A stretch of DNA of 64,000 bases, from NCBI GenBank assembly GCA_030533445.1, contig CM060062.1, forward strand, positions 19,114,164 to 19,178,163. The letters are read 5' to 3'. The notes under the pieces were generated by a model. It ran no database searches. It had not been told where the DNA came from and worked only from the letters and a program-made list of their open reading frames with translations. The translations under genes were made by a program, and so were the position numbers. The stretch comes from Cyprinodon diabolis. Taxonomy: Eukaryota > Chordata > Actinopteri > Cyprinodontiformes > Cyprinodontidae. How positions within the stretch are numbered: the first letter of the stretch is position 1; every line of letters begins with the position of its first letter. Shown here piece by piece: positions 10,556 to 22,189 of this stretch.

Positions 10556-10570
10556 GGAGTCTGACGGGCC
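10529..10570 (+). promoter_or_regulatory. Candidate -1 frameshift site with stem-loop
   Basis: In the gag frame an AAA codon at 10529-10531 is preceded by A (10528), allowing a slip back by one base. A perfect 10-bp inverted repeat follows: 10537-10546 with 10561-10570, loop 14 bases. The gag stop (10553-10555) lies in the loop. Pol is open in the -1 frame throughout. The heptamer is not a classical X XXY YYZ site, so the exact slip position is an inference. Confidence 0.5.
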
Positions 10571-13500
10571 ATTTGAACTCTTTTAAATCTCCTCACCTGA
10601 TGCTTCCAGCCACCTTGTTTTTCTCTGATCAGAATCTAACGTTATCTGCATTCATCGACTCAGGATGTGAACGGAATTTGATAGACTCCAACCTGGTTCA
10701 GCAGCTTCAGATCGAGACCATTCCTCTGACTCAGCCTCTTAGGGTCTCCGCCATCGATGGGAAAAGACTCCATCAGGTTACCCACCAAACACAACCTCTC
10801 GAGCTGTTAATCTCAGGTAACCATCGTGAAACCTTGACATTTTTTGTTTTACCCTCTGCATGTTCTCCTTTGGTGCTTGGGTTTGAGTGGCTGGAACGAC
10901 ATAACCCCCATATAAACTGGACTGATCGCCGTATTGAATCTTGGTCGACCTCTTGTCACGAAACGTGCCTCCGTTCTGCAGCTCCTGCTGTGAGGTCTCC
11001 TAGAGGCGGGGGGGAGATGGACTCTCCTGACCTTACATCTGTCCCTTTCTAGTATCATGATCTGGCTCCTGTCTTCAGTAAGGTCAGTGCTACGTCCCTT
11101 CCTCCTCACAGACCATATGACTGTGCGATCGAACTATTACCAGGAGCTCCCCTACCCAGCAGTAGACTCTACAATATTTCCAAGCCAGAACGTGAAACTA
11201 TGGAGAAATATATTAATGAGTCCTTAGCTGCTGGAATAATCCGTCCCTCTTCTTCTCCGTTGGGAGCTGGTTTCTTTTTTGTTGGCAAAAAGGATGGTTC
11301 TCTAAGACCTTGTATCGACTACAGGGGCCTTAACCAAATTACAGTTAAAAATAAGTACCCTCTTCCGTCACTAGCATCAGCATTCGAACCAGTACAAGGG
11401 GCAACCATCTTCACTAAGCTCGATTTAAGGAACGCATACCACCTTCTCAGGATTAGAGATGGTGACGAATGGAAGACAGCCTTTAAGACTCCCTTGGGCC
11501 AGTTCGAGTATCTAGTTATGCCTTTTGGTCTTACTAACGCCCCTGCATGTTTCCAAGCCCTGGTCAATGATGTTCTCAGAGACTTTTTAAACATCTTTGT
11601 GTTTGTCTACATTGATGACATCCTGATCTATTCTAGAGATCTTTCTGAGCATAAGAAACATGTCCGCCTGGTCCTGCAAAGATTATTGGAAAACAAACTT
11701 TTTGTTAAAGCCGAAAAATGCGAGTTTCATCAACCTTCAGTCACCTTTTTAGGGTTTGTGCTCGAGGGCGGGCAGGTTAAGCCATCTGAAGAAAAGATAA
11801 AAGCAGTTTTGGAGTGGCCGGTACCTGAAAACCGTAAACAGCTGCAGAGATTCCTGGGTTTCGCCAATTTTTACCGCCGATTTATCAGGAACTACAGTCA
11901 GACAGCTCTTCCTCTAACAACTCTAACTTCAGTCAAAAAGACCTTCCAGTGGACCCCCGAGGCACAAGATGCGTTTGATAAACTTAAGACTTTGTTTTCC
12001 AGAGCTCCTGTGTTAATCCAGCCCGATCCAACCAAGCAATTCATCCTCAAAGTGGACGCCTCTGACTCTGGTGTTGGTGCTGTGTTATCCCAAAGACTCG
12101 ATTCTGATCAAAGAGTTCACCCATGTGCATTTTTCTCTCGTAGACTTTCCCCTGCAGAACAAAACTACGACGTTGGAGACCGAGAACTCTTGGCCATCAA
12201 ACTGGCATTGGAAGAGTGGAGACACTGGCTTGAGGGAGCTGAACACCCGGTTCTAGTATGGACTGATCACAAGAACCTAGCCTACATCCAGTCTGCCAAA
12301 CAAGCCAACCCCCGTCAGTCAAGGTGGTCTCTTTTCTTCTCTCGCTTCAACCTCATCATCTCTTACAGACCCGGATCCAAAAACATCAAACCCGATTCTC
12401 TCTCTCGTCTTTATTCCGTGGATCAATCCGAGACACCTGAACCCGTACTCCCCGCTTCCTGCACTGTTGGAGTGGTTACCTGGGAAATCACCGACCTCAT
12501 AAACTCTGCTCTGGCTTCTGAACCTGACCCAGGTAACGGTCCTTCAAACAGAACCTATGTCCCTTCCTCTGTCAGATCTCGCCTGATACAATGGATGCAT
12601 ACAGCCAAGTTTTCCGCTCATCCGGGGGTAAGCAGAACCATAGCCCTAATTTCTAGACGTTTCTGGTGGCCTACCCTGCACAAGGATGTCAAGGAGTATG
12701 TTTTGGCTTGCTCTACCTGCGCCAGAAATAAAACCTCACATCAACCACCCTCAGGTCTGTTGCACCCTCTTCCGGTACCAACTCGTCCCTGGTCTCACAT
12801 CGCCATCGACTTCGTCACTGGTCTCCCAATCTCCCGAGGTATGTCTACAATTTTTACCATCGTCGACCGATTTTCAAAGTCTTGCCATTTGATTCCCCTC
12901 AGGAAACTTCCCACGGCCTTCCAAACTGCCCAGCTCCTTGTTAAACACGTTTTTCGACTCCATGGAATTCCCCAGGAGATTCTTTCTGACCGCGGACCTC
13001 AGTTTATTTCTCAAGTCTGGAAGGCCTTCTGCGCAGCACTCAACTGTAAGTCATCTCTCACTTCTGGGTATCATCCACAGTCAAACGGTCAAACTGAACG
13101 AATGAACCAGCAGCTCGAGTCTACTCTCCGTTGTCTGACATCCAACAACCCCACCGACTGGAGCCAATACCTCACTTGGATTGAATATACCCACAACTCT
13201 CTCAAGTCTGCTTCCACCGGTCAGTCTCCTTTCCAGGTTAGTCTCGGATATCAACCTCCTCTTTTTCCAGCAGACGAGAGAGAGATTTCGGTTCTGTCTG
13301 TCAATCATCACATCCGTCGTTGTCAACGTGTCTGGAGAGACACCATCGCTTCACTCAACCGCTCTTCTGAGACAACCAAACGCTTCGCTGACTCTAGGAG
13401 ACGTCCTGCTCCAGAATACGTCGTTGGTCAGGAGGTATGGCTCTCCACTCGGGACATTCCCCTCAAGGGGATGTCTCGCAAGTTATCTCCAAGATTTATT

Positions 13501-13634
13501 GGTCCGTACAAAATTGCCCAAGTGATTAACCCTTCTGCCGTACGCCTGCACCTTCCTTCGAGTCTTCGCATCTATCCCACGTTCCATGTCTCCCAGGTCA
13601 AACCAGTTGTCTCTAGCCCTTTGTGGCGGTCGTT

Positions 13635-13644
13635 GAGAGGGGGG
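13635..13644 (+). promoter_or_regulatory. Polypurine tract
   Basis: GAGAGGGGGG ends three bases before the 3' LTR, the usual place for the plus-strand primer of LTR retrotransposons. Confidence 0.85.
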
Positions 13645-13647
13645 TAC

Positions 13648-14345
13648 TGTTGGGATCTGGAGCTGTTCCACCTTTCTCCAGCAGAGTGCGCCGTGGATCC
13701 TCCTGAACTGAGCCTCCAACACACCTGAGGCGCATCTCGTCATCAGAGGATCCTCTCATATATAACCTGCCTTCAGACCTTGCCTCAACGCCGCAGTGTT
13801 GATCCAGTTTGGTTAGCACCTGAGCCTAGCTATCACCTGAGAATCTTTGCTGTCTCGGATGAGACTAGATTCTTATATCTCCTTGTCTCTGCTTTCAGGA
13901 ATCCTGTTCCCCTTGTAAGCTCTGGATGAGCTTAACCTGCCGAGCCTGCCCTCTGAGCCAAACCTGAAGACTCTTCTCTGGATTCTCAATGCAGCTCTTG
14001 GCTAAGAGCTGGAAACCCCAAACCAAGGTCTGCACTTAAGTCAGAAGTAAGACACTGAAGCGATTATTGGACTCTGCTGAACTAACAGTCTCTGGACCCA
14101 ACAGTTCCTCTCTCAAAGTAAAACCCGGACTCTTCAAGGTATTCTTCAGAAGCTCTCACACTCTAATTCCTCAGTTCCTGAGTTAACTGGATTCTCATTC
14201 TCACAGACTCCAGTGAACCTGCCCCCAGACCAGAACCAGTTCCAGTGTTTATTCCATATGCGTGTGCTCAAAATAAACATTGTTAAACTTTACATCTGTC
14301 TCCGTTGTGTTCTGCATATTGGGCTTTTCTGAACCCATCATGACA
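13648..14345 (+). repeat. 3' LTR of the gypsy element
   Basis: 698 bp, nearly identical to the 5' LTR. TATA box 13759-13765, polyadenylation signal 14272-14277. Followed by the CTAAC target duplication at 14346-14350. Confidence 0.95.
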
Positions 14346-14350
14346 CTAAC

Positions 14351-17300
14351 TAAACTAATTAAAATATCAGCTTTACACCTAAATCTGCTGCAGGGATTTA
14401 AGGGTCAGTATTATATTCAGTTGAAAATTATACATAGCTCTGGCACATTTGGGTAATATTTTAAATACATTTTAGGGAAAATCTTATCTTTTATGAACTG
14501 AACTGAATATCATTTTCTCAAGCATTTTGTGATAAAATGTCTAAAAAAGAATCATTAACACCAACCGAGTCAAATAATAGCTGATTAGAAAAGTTAATTA
14601 TGGGAACACCTTTAAACTCCAGTTCAGGTTTTCCAAACTACACCTTTAAGGACCCACAAATTCAATTAAAGGACTCCTCTTCCCACTTGGAGCCGGTCTC
14701 CAGGGCAGATCTTCCGGGCTACTTGCCCCGTAAGAAATTAGAAAATGCTACAATAAAAACCTTTAAAAAAACAAACAACCAAAAATATTTTGTAAGTTTT
14801 CCCTTTTTTTCATGAAGAGAAGAACAACGTCACTACAGGTTTCCCTTTAACTGGAAGTCAGCGAAGTAGCGCAGGTAAGAGAGTTTCCCTTTTCCTCTAA
14901 ACTACTCTCCATGCTCATTTTATTTCCAAACACACTCGGTGGAAGCAAAGGGCATCGGTGTGTGTCTGTGTCCAGCCCGGACAGGGTCAGATAGACATAT
15001 GGAGCGGTGTGTTTCATTGCAGAGCTGTCGGTAAACGCGCTCCATGTGTCCGTGGAGCCGCGTCGCTGACAGCAGCAGCCGCTCTGGAGCGAGTCATTGA
15101 GCCGCAGTACTTACTGTACGCTTGGAAATACAGTCACATGAATAAACTTAAATAAAAATAAAAATCACACTAAGTAGAAAAATCACAGCCCTTTGAAAAA
15201 AGCGAGGAAAATTAAAGAACTGCCCCGTTTCAAAAGCAAAAAGAAAAGAAAAACATCCAACTTTTTACGCTCAACTCGAGGCGCTCCTCCTCCATGAAAG
15301 AAGTAGAAATAAAACATGATGCGTCTTTTTTTTTTTTTTTACCTTATTCTGCATTTGTTTTTTTGCCTCTCACTTCTCCAAAATGAGAGATGAAAAAAAA
15401 AAAAAAACATATCAAGAGACTTTTTATTACTGCACCGAAAGTCACAGTTTTAGTCGAAACTATTTTGGTTTTCTCTAAACAGGTAGTATTGACTTAGCAA
15501 CTGTCATTTACTGTTAATAGAGGAACTGCTAAAAATGCAATCAATTTTCAAAACCTGAATAGAGGAAGTAAAGTTGATAAAAATGGTTTCCTTAACAGTT
15601 TTTTTTAAATAAATAAAAAACCCAACTGTTTGAAAGGAATCATATAGAGTTTTATTTCTGATATTTCAAATTGAGCCCTATCCCCAGTGACACAGCTTTA
15701 CTTACTTCCAGCTGATAAAGAAACAATCTATTAAAGCACTTTAAATGTTTGCTTAGATCAGATCTCTACAAAACACCTTTATGATCTGAGATTTAATTTA
15801 ACATGCATCTGAAAAGAGGTCACTATTTGTTCTCTTGTGCATTCATAAATTCCTTCTGTAAGCTCTCTTGAGTTTATTATTATTATTCTCAGGGATAAGG
15901 ATGAAGACTGGAATAGATCACTGGCACTTTAAGCCCTGATTTCTCATATTCTCGCTGGATCTTTCTCCTTTGCTAATTATTGTGTTGTTTTCAGAGCAAA
16001 TATGTCATATCCATGGCGACCAGGCAGGTTTATTGTCTCTCCTGTGCAATAGCTCACAAAAGTAATTAATTACCCCCTTTCCCTTTCCCTCTTGTCTTTG
16101 GTTTAAGCAGATCATGGGAGGAAGATGGAAAGCCATCCTTTATATTAAAAATGCCACTGCTAGTACAACAAAAGGTAAACAAAAAAGTTTTTCCACTGTT
16201 TTTCAGCTTCTGATCTCCCTTTCATGTCGTGATTTATTTATTTTGTCTTACAAATCAGTTGAAAACAGATTATTTTATCATGTAAAAAAGATGCATAGAT
16301 TTTTGTTTTTTTTCATTGTAGCCTTGCAATGTAGCAGCTGTTCAGCCTAACTGTTGCAGATGTATTCATGCATGCAAAGCAATCAGACACTTTGTACTTA
16401 CACAGCCACCTTTATAAAAAAAACAACACATGTTTAGACATGAAATCAGCTTGCTTTTTGTGTGTTTTATTTTAATAGAAATCATTAGCCTGTCTAAAGG
16501 TAAGTTTGCTCTGTTTTTTTGAGGTCACCAAAATATAATACCCAACAGCAGGTGACCCCTGCAGGGAACAATAGTGCTGTTCAGTGCATCAGAAGGGGCA
16601 TTGTGGGCTTCCTTTTTATGTGCAGGGCTGAAACAGCGCTGTAAAGTGACCAAGTTAGAGGAGTTTCTAGCTATTTGTCACACTGGTTTCTTCTTTAGTG
16701 TAACCCTTAAACGTTACAGCATGTTTCTGAAGGTCCATCTCTAGCTGGACAGGGGCCAGCCTTCACTGTCAGCCCCAGTGGTACAGGTTCTCATCTCTCT
16801 TCTGCACTGATGAGGCACTGCAGTATCCATCTGTCAAACATTTTAGTACTTCCTTCCGTGTATGTAGAACTAGAGTGGAGTGTATTTCAATAGATAAGTA
16901 TCACAAACCTGCATTAACAGAAATGGAGATACAGAGTCCAGTGGCTAATTTCATATTGTTGAAACTGTTATGAAGTTTTGATCAGCCTTTTATGGGGTAA
17001 GACAACTGTTGATAAAAACATATGCATAGGTGTCTGAATTTGCAATTGTAAGTCACTAAATGTGAGGAAATGTAAGATTTGTATTTATTCCTTGTTGTTA
17101 TCTAATACAAACAAGTGACATCAGATGTTTCAGTAAAAAATTATGAATACGAGTTACAAATTTATAACTTTGCAACAGTACAAGTAAAATTCATAAATTT
17201 AGAATTAGAAATCACAAAATTAAGAGCAAGAATAAAACATTTACAAGAACAAATCTACAACCCCTGATGATGCGATTACACTTATTACCAGCTGATGGTG

Positions 17301-17720
17301 GTAATGCATTTGAAAGCTGTTCAGCAAACGCCTTTAAACATGAAGAAGAGGAAGAGTCCAAAGAAAGAACCAGATATGTTATATTCTGCATGCGTTGAGA
17401 ACAACATTTTAGAAAACGTTCATCCGATGTTTGTGTTTTTGTCTTCTTCTCATCTAATGGATGTTGGCAAACAACCTATAGGTGCATTACCGCCACCAAT
17501 TGATTTGGACTCGTAAATTTGTGACTCAAAATATCAGGGAACATTGAGGAAGGAAGATATTGGGCCAGCCTTCAATTTTTTTTCCTGTGCCATCTGCTGT
17601 GTGCAATTAATAATTACTTTGTTAAGCATTATATACTGCACCAAACTGTACATATGTGAGTCAGTGGTTACTTTTTTGTTTTATTTAAAACCTGAAAAAA
17701 AATTCCATCCATTTATCCAT
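14351..17720. other. Unassigned sequence, with a CpG-richer patch
   Basis: No gene is supported. The patch 14985-15125 is richer in GC and CpG than its surroundings and has a 65-codon frame without a known motif; it could be a 5' exon or a regulatory patch, but I see no firm evidence. The remainder is AT-rich with A and T runs. Confidence 0.4.
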
Positions 17721-17724
17721 TTAA

Positions 17725-18178
17725 AGCTACAGTGTGTAATAATTACAGGGATATACAGTCAGCCTCTTAACCTTAATATTTGCGTTGCCTTAGAATTCGT
17801 TATTTATAATTACATAGGAGCGGGTCTCGCAGCCATGGAGGCAGACATCTTTGCGCTACGGCAGCGCAGAGCCAACAAACTAGCGATTGCGAGATCGCCC
17901 ATTACGCTCGAAAGTAACTACGGCAAGTTGAGAGAGATGAACTGAGACGGTACTGAAATCTATACCCTACACAGACTAATGAAATACTATCTGTAAAATT
18001 GTCTATGTAAACAAACCTCATCACTTGAGAAGGTAGGTGATGCGGACGTCGTGGAAGACATTTTGTCCCGTAACGCTCGCCGTACTGTTGGGGGGGAGAA
18101 GCGGTGGGGGGAGATGTGCATCTTGCTGCGGTCTGCAGTCTGGACGTTAGATTTCGCTGAAAATTACACACTGTAGCT
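17725..18178. mobile_element. TTAA-target MITE (454 bp)
   Basis: Inverted ends AGCTACAGTGTGTAAT (17725-17740) and its complement at the far end, directly flanked by TTAA at 17721-17724 and 18179-18182. TTAA targets are typical of piggyBac- and Kolobok-type transposons. There is no transposase. The interior is GC-richer than its flanks. The open frames inside (for example 17902-18171, minus) have no recognised domain. Confidence 0.8.
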
Positions 18179-19159
18179 TTAATTTGTTTTTAGGTTAAAG
18201 GTTCTTTCAAATTATTAGCACAGTTAGCAATGTTAGCACTGGAAAACAGCAAGACAAGGCCAGGCACGTTTATTTGTATAGCACAATACAGTAAAAGTAC
18301 AATTCAATGTGCTTTGCATTAATTAAAAAATAAATTAGAAGAAAAATAAGGCAGATGAAAAGCAAAAATCATGATAAATGAAGGTAGTAAAACAAATAAA
18401 CATTTGGATCATAAACTTTAAGTAATAATACCACAGTTAACAGCTTAACTTTAACAGGTAAAGGCAGTTCTAAACAAATGAGTTTTTAACTTTGACATAA
18501 AAGAACTCAGCCTTCAGCACTTTTACAATCTTCTGGGAGTTTGTTCTAGATAACTGGAGCATAGGAACTAAATGCTGCTTCTCCATGTTTGGTTCTAGTT
18601 CTGGGTATACAGCGTAGGCTGGAACTAGAAGGTTGATACACTGACAACAAATCTGTGATGAATGGAGGTGCTGATCTATTCAGTGATTTATAGACTAACA
18701 GAAGGATTTTAAAGACTATATAATGACCTATAGAGAATTAGTGCAAGGACTTCAGAACCAGGCTGATGTGCTCTACTTTCTTAGTTCTAGTGAGAACACT
18801 GGCAGCAACGTTTTGAAATAGCTGCAGCTGTTAAATTCATGAATAAGCTTTTCAAGATCCGGCTTGGACATTAGTCCTTTAATCCTGAAAATGTTCTTCA
18901 GGTGATAAAAGGCTGACTTAGTAACTTCCTTTTTTGGCTTTTTGAAAGTTCAAGTCTGAGTCCGTCATGACACCAATATATCAGCCATAATCAATGGTTT
19001 CTCACTGTAATAGCTGAGGCTGTGAGCCAACTCTGGATCTCACCTCCTTTGGTCCAAAGATTATTAGTACAGTTTTGTTTTTATTACCTTGGAGAAAACT
19101 GGCACATTCACATATTGATCTGTTCTAAGCATCTAGCCAATGCTCTGTTGGGTTCATAG

Positions 19160-19500
19160 TAGTGTTGCGCCGATGCCATCTTTTGGCCCCGATACCGATA
19201 CCCGATACCTGGCTGTGCAGTATCGGCCGATACCGATACCATAATAATGTAAAATAATTGCCATCATGGCTTTGTCAAGCTGCTGCCTACCTTTGTGAAG
19301 CAGGAAAAAATCTAATACAAAGTGAATCCAGTAGACCTATTTATTGCCTACCAGAAGTGGGTGACAATAGTTGAATAAACTTATGGCTCTCAAAATGGTA
19401 TCTGTGCCCTATTTGTTGGTACTCGCTGATACCGATACCACCATTTTAGGGCAGTATCGGCGCCCCGTCCAATACTGGTATCGGTATCGGTGCAACACTA
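19160..19500. mobile_element. hAT-type MITE, copy 1 (341 bp)
   Basis: Ends TAGTGTTGCGCCGATGCC and, inverted, TAGTGTTGCACCGATACC, flanked by a perfect 8-bp duplication GTTCATAG at 19152-19159 and 19501-19508. Inside are repeated CCGATACC units near both ends that can fold back. There is no coding capacity. A closely similar copy lies at 52878-53217. The 8-bp target duplication places it in the hAT superfamily. Confidence 0.93.
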
Positions 19501-19601
19501 GTTCATAGTCACCTGGTGACATTGTGTTGTAAAGCTTTGTGTCATCGTCACAGTTATGGTAACTGATATTGTTGTCTGCTATAATCTGAGCCAAGGGGAG
19601 T

Positions 19602-19817
19602 TTATAGATGCTTCAGAATGGAGCCTTGAGAAACCCCACATTTGATTGTTCTGGTCTCTGATTTAAAGTTTCCCACTGACAGGTAAAGGTCCATGTCCTT
19701 CAGGAAAATAAACCAGTCCAGTATTTTATCAGAAAAGCCAACCCATTTTTCTCGGCGCTTATATAAAATCAAGTGATCAACAGTATCAAAAGCTGCTCTG
19801 ATGCATTTTCCACCCAT
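19602..19817 (-). pseudogene. LINE reverse transcriptase fragment
   Basis: 71 codons from the RT palm region: AFDTVDHLIL near the start (usual first catalytic Asp block), a WFIFLKDMDLYLSVGNF stretch, and CGVSQGSIL. It stops soon after because of decay; the catalytic DD box survives only in degraded form further on (near 19540). Not functional. Confidence 0.8.
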
Positions 19818-19830
19818 ATAAAATGTTAAC

Positions 19831-21945
19831 TCTGAAATAAAAAAAAACTGATTAGAAATCCAAAATGATATGAAGCGTTAAAGAAAAAACAGAACAGCTT
19901 CACTGTAAGACGTTAAAGCATTGCTGTTATCTATACAGGAAGTTAAGTGTCATTCACACAATGAAAACACAGGTCAACACCATGCACTGAAATACTTGCT
20001 TCCCTTTACTGTAAACTAATATCACTAACAGATAGTATCACCTGAAAAAAAACACAAGAAGTAAAGAACAGTTAGTTGTGACCGCTTTTAAATCAGATAC
20101 AATTTGCTGAGGGGCAGGTGGACTAAAAACAAAAAAAGTTTTATGTTAGATTTGTTTCTGTTTAGCTGCTGAAAGTCGGTTTGCTCCTTGCTCTCTCCCT
20201 TTCTCTGTAGCAGAAAAAAAGCTTATCTATTTTACCTTCTGACACCCTTGCTCTACCTCTGATTTCTCTCTTAAACACCTCACTGACACTAAAAACAGCG
20301 AGTAATGAGTCTTCCTCCCTCAGTGCTTGTATCCCAACAGAGGAGTGCTGTTGTTTCCAAGAGCTGGCAGTCAGTTCTGTGCAATGATTCCCTGATTGCA
20401 AAAAAAAGATCTGATCTGATCCTGTGACTTTAAGGTAATATGGCTCTTAAACATACTACAGTTGCTGCCTATGGTCGTAGCTAAACTGGGTTAGGACCTT
20501 ACCATTTAATCAACGTATGATCCAACATTTCCATTGCTTGCAGCCCGATCAGTCAGTTAAATGCCTCATGCCTCATAAGCACCCATCTGCATCTGTCAAG
20601 GGGTGTGTAGAATTAAGCCCATGTGTATTCCTATTCTGTTTGACCTTGGCTGTGGACCTCCGGTCTTTGATGTCAAATAAGCATCAGTAATCCCTTGCAG
20701 CATTTGACAGGCTTCAGCAGCCATTACTTTTGTTTTCCTGGTGCATAGGCTTTATCAATAGCCCTCAGTGTAATGATTTTGTATACAAATTTCCAGTACC
20801 TCAACTCATAGTGTTTCCCAGTAAAAATATACAGCCCTCAACACGTACGGTTATACCAGCACAAATAGTGCACATGTTTTTTTAATCATCATTATTGTTT
20901 TGATTTTAGTGCTGAGGAAATGTCCTTTTTGCATGCTTGATCAGCCAGTAGAGAAATCCAATATAATGGAGGTTCAAGGTGAATTGCATCCCTTACATTG
21001 CCCCCCACTCCCTCCCTGCTTCGACTCAAAGAATATTCCAAAGCAAAATAAACAAATCATACAGACAACAGTAATATAGGGTTGATTTTGAAGGCATGAA
21101 ATAAGTATCGATTAAATCCTGCAGTTCATAGATGAAAATGGCCCTTTTGGTAATTTGTCCTAGGTCCTCTCAATATCATGAAGGAAGAGACAAACAGAGG
21201 AGAGAGACTGTGGAGAGGAAGAGCACAGAGGGGAATGAGACAAGTGAGAAACAGAGCTTTTGCAGACTTAAGAAAGAAACAAGCTTCCTCTTTCCGAGCT
21301 CATTATCATTCTTAATAAGACTTAAGGAAAGAAGAAGCGTTGAGGGTGAATGCACGGTAATCCTTACACCGGCCAAGGTTAGCAGGAACGTCAGTGTGCA
21401 GGCACCGTTTCCAGCTGGTTACTTTGGGACATGGCAGGGTGCACTGTTAAGGATAGATGTTCAAGGAGAAAATAGCAACGTTTAGATGGTGTGTAAAGGT
21501 TAGGAGCCCTTTACCCCAGATTGTAGCTTTTTACTGACTCTGGCTGGCATTTGATAAGCAAACATATCTGCATATGAGTGAAAAACAGCAATATTTGCAA
21601 ATAGTTGGGTGGCAGTCTGTGATAATTAATCATGGGAACTGGAAAAATATGATTTTTGATTGCTAAAATTATTTATAATCGACTAAGTGTTGACTGCAGC
21701 ACATGCCTGACTCAGTGATTTTTGGAAGTGTTCCAGAAGAAGGCCTATAAATTAATTCAACAAACTAGTGACCAATTAAATTATTTAACAAATTGGTAGT
21801 TACTTGTAGTTGTTGTTCAGCTATGTTGCTTTAATAGAAATCCAATGGAGTATTTATTTACTGCCCTACATTTACAATCCAAGGTTTATTTAAAGCAATG
21901 ATTCTATTATTAAAATATTTCGATTTGTTAACCAGCTTCCACCTT
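19831..21945. other. Unassigned sequence
   Basis: No recognised gene. Frames at 20162-20401 (minus) and 21132-21485 (plus, 117 codons) show low-complexity Ser/Glu-rich or Leu-rich translations without motifs, and overlap each other's strands. Confidence 0.4.
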
Positions 21946-21949
21946 TTTT

Positions 21950-22177
21950 CATTGTCATTACATTGTCACAAGTACAGAGAAATTTGCAAAAATCACTTTC
22001 TGCATTTAGCCCATCCCCTCGGGGAGCAGTGGGCTGCCATTGTGCTGCACCTGAGGGGCAGTGTGGGGTTAAGGGTCTTGCTCAGGGACCAAGAGTGTCA
22101 GTCTGTTGGAGTGCGGCTTGAACTGAGAACCTCTGGATTCCAAGCGCAATGCCCTAACTGCTAGGCTGCCACTACCC
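21950..22177 (-). mobile_element. tRNA-derived SINE (V-SINE-like), reverse copy
   Basis: Second copy of the family at 6052-6270. The tRNA-like head is at 22177 going downwards (GGTAGTGGCAGCCTAGCAG), then the body with 'gagcaagacccttaacccc' and the GCAGCCCACTGCTCC segment. Just beyond the head, near 22190-22230, is a second B-box-like stretch ('gggtttgaatccc' on the minus strand), possibly a remnant of another SINE. Confidence 0.8.
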
Positions 22178-22189
22178 TCAACAGTTTTT

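Larger units (their letters stand above)
10525..13728 (+). pseudogene. gypsy pol: protease, RT, RNase H, integrase (one stop)
   Basis: Pol is open from 10525 in the -1 frame relative to the gag zinc-knuckle block, so it is probably made as a Gag-Pol fusion. The first ATG is well inside, so it has no start of its own. Protease: IDSGCERNLID near 10650 and VLGFEWLERH near 10875. A single in-frame TAG at 11050-11052 separates protease from RT; the reading resumes in the same frame (YHDLAPVF). RT: YIDD at 11608-11619. RNase H: DASDSG near 12056. Integrase: HHCC zinc region about 12618-12730, then D in AIDFVTG, D in LSDRGPQF, and E at 13096-13098. The C-terminus reaches the FHVSQVKP segment near 13580, then runs straight into the polypurine tract and LTR with no chromodomain. 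Confidence 0.92.
8800..14345 (+). mobile_element. Ty3/gypsy LTR retrotransposon, sushi/chromovirus type
   Basis: A 5,546-bp element with two LTRs (8800-9498 and 13648-14345), each beginning TGTTGG and ending TGACA, and a 5-bp target duplication CTAAC at 8795-8799 and 14346-14350. The order is gag, protease, reverse transcriptase, RNase H, integrase, which is the gypsy order. The LTRs differ by six substitutions and one 1-bp indel over about 698 bp, so insertion was recent. The coding part carries a frameshift in gag and one stop in pol, so this copy is not autonomous. Placement in the Tf1/sushi branch rests on the self-complementary primer site, the gag zinc knuckle followed by pol in the -1 frame, and the pol sequence. 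Confidence 0.95.
18255..19830 (-). mobile_element. LINE, 5'-truncated, interrupted by a hAT MITE
   Basis: Minus-strand copy of the same LINE family as 7978-8410. Reading from 19817 downwards it encodes part of the reverse transcriptase: FDTVDHLIL, KWVGFS, a CGVSQGSIL motif, then degraded LPLAQII and a DDDTKLY catalytic box (normally ADDTQLY). The hAT MITE at 19160-19500 splits the gene. The reading continues below 19159 with degraded frames through the C-terminal region near 18480-18620 and the 3' UTR ending near 18258. Stops and frameshifts make it dead. Assignment to an L2/Rex1-like clade is tentative. Confidence 0.82.

Noticed and set aside
10573..11052. Separate protease gene starting at 10573
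   Set aside because: The apparent start is a TTG; the frame is open upstream to 10525 and continues past the TAG into RT, so it is part of pol.
13483..13819. Minus-strand frames over the 3' LTR
   Set aside because: They cover the same LTR sequence that also gives a frame at 8755-8940; shadows of the repeat.
14985..15155. First exon with a CpG island
   Set aside because: Slightly CpG-rich patch, but no recognisable protein, no clear donor site linked to a frame, and too short for an island.
17902..18171. 89-codon minus-strand gene
   Set aside because: Lies wholly inside the TTAA MITE, ends at its inverted repeat and shows no domain.
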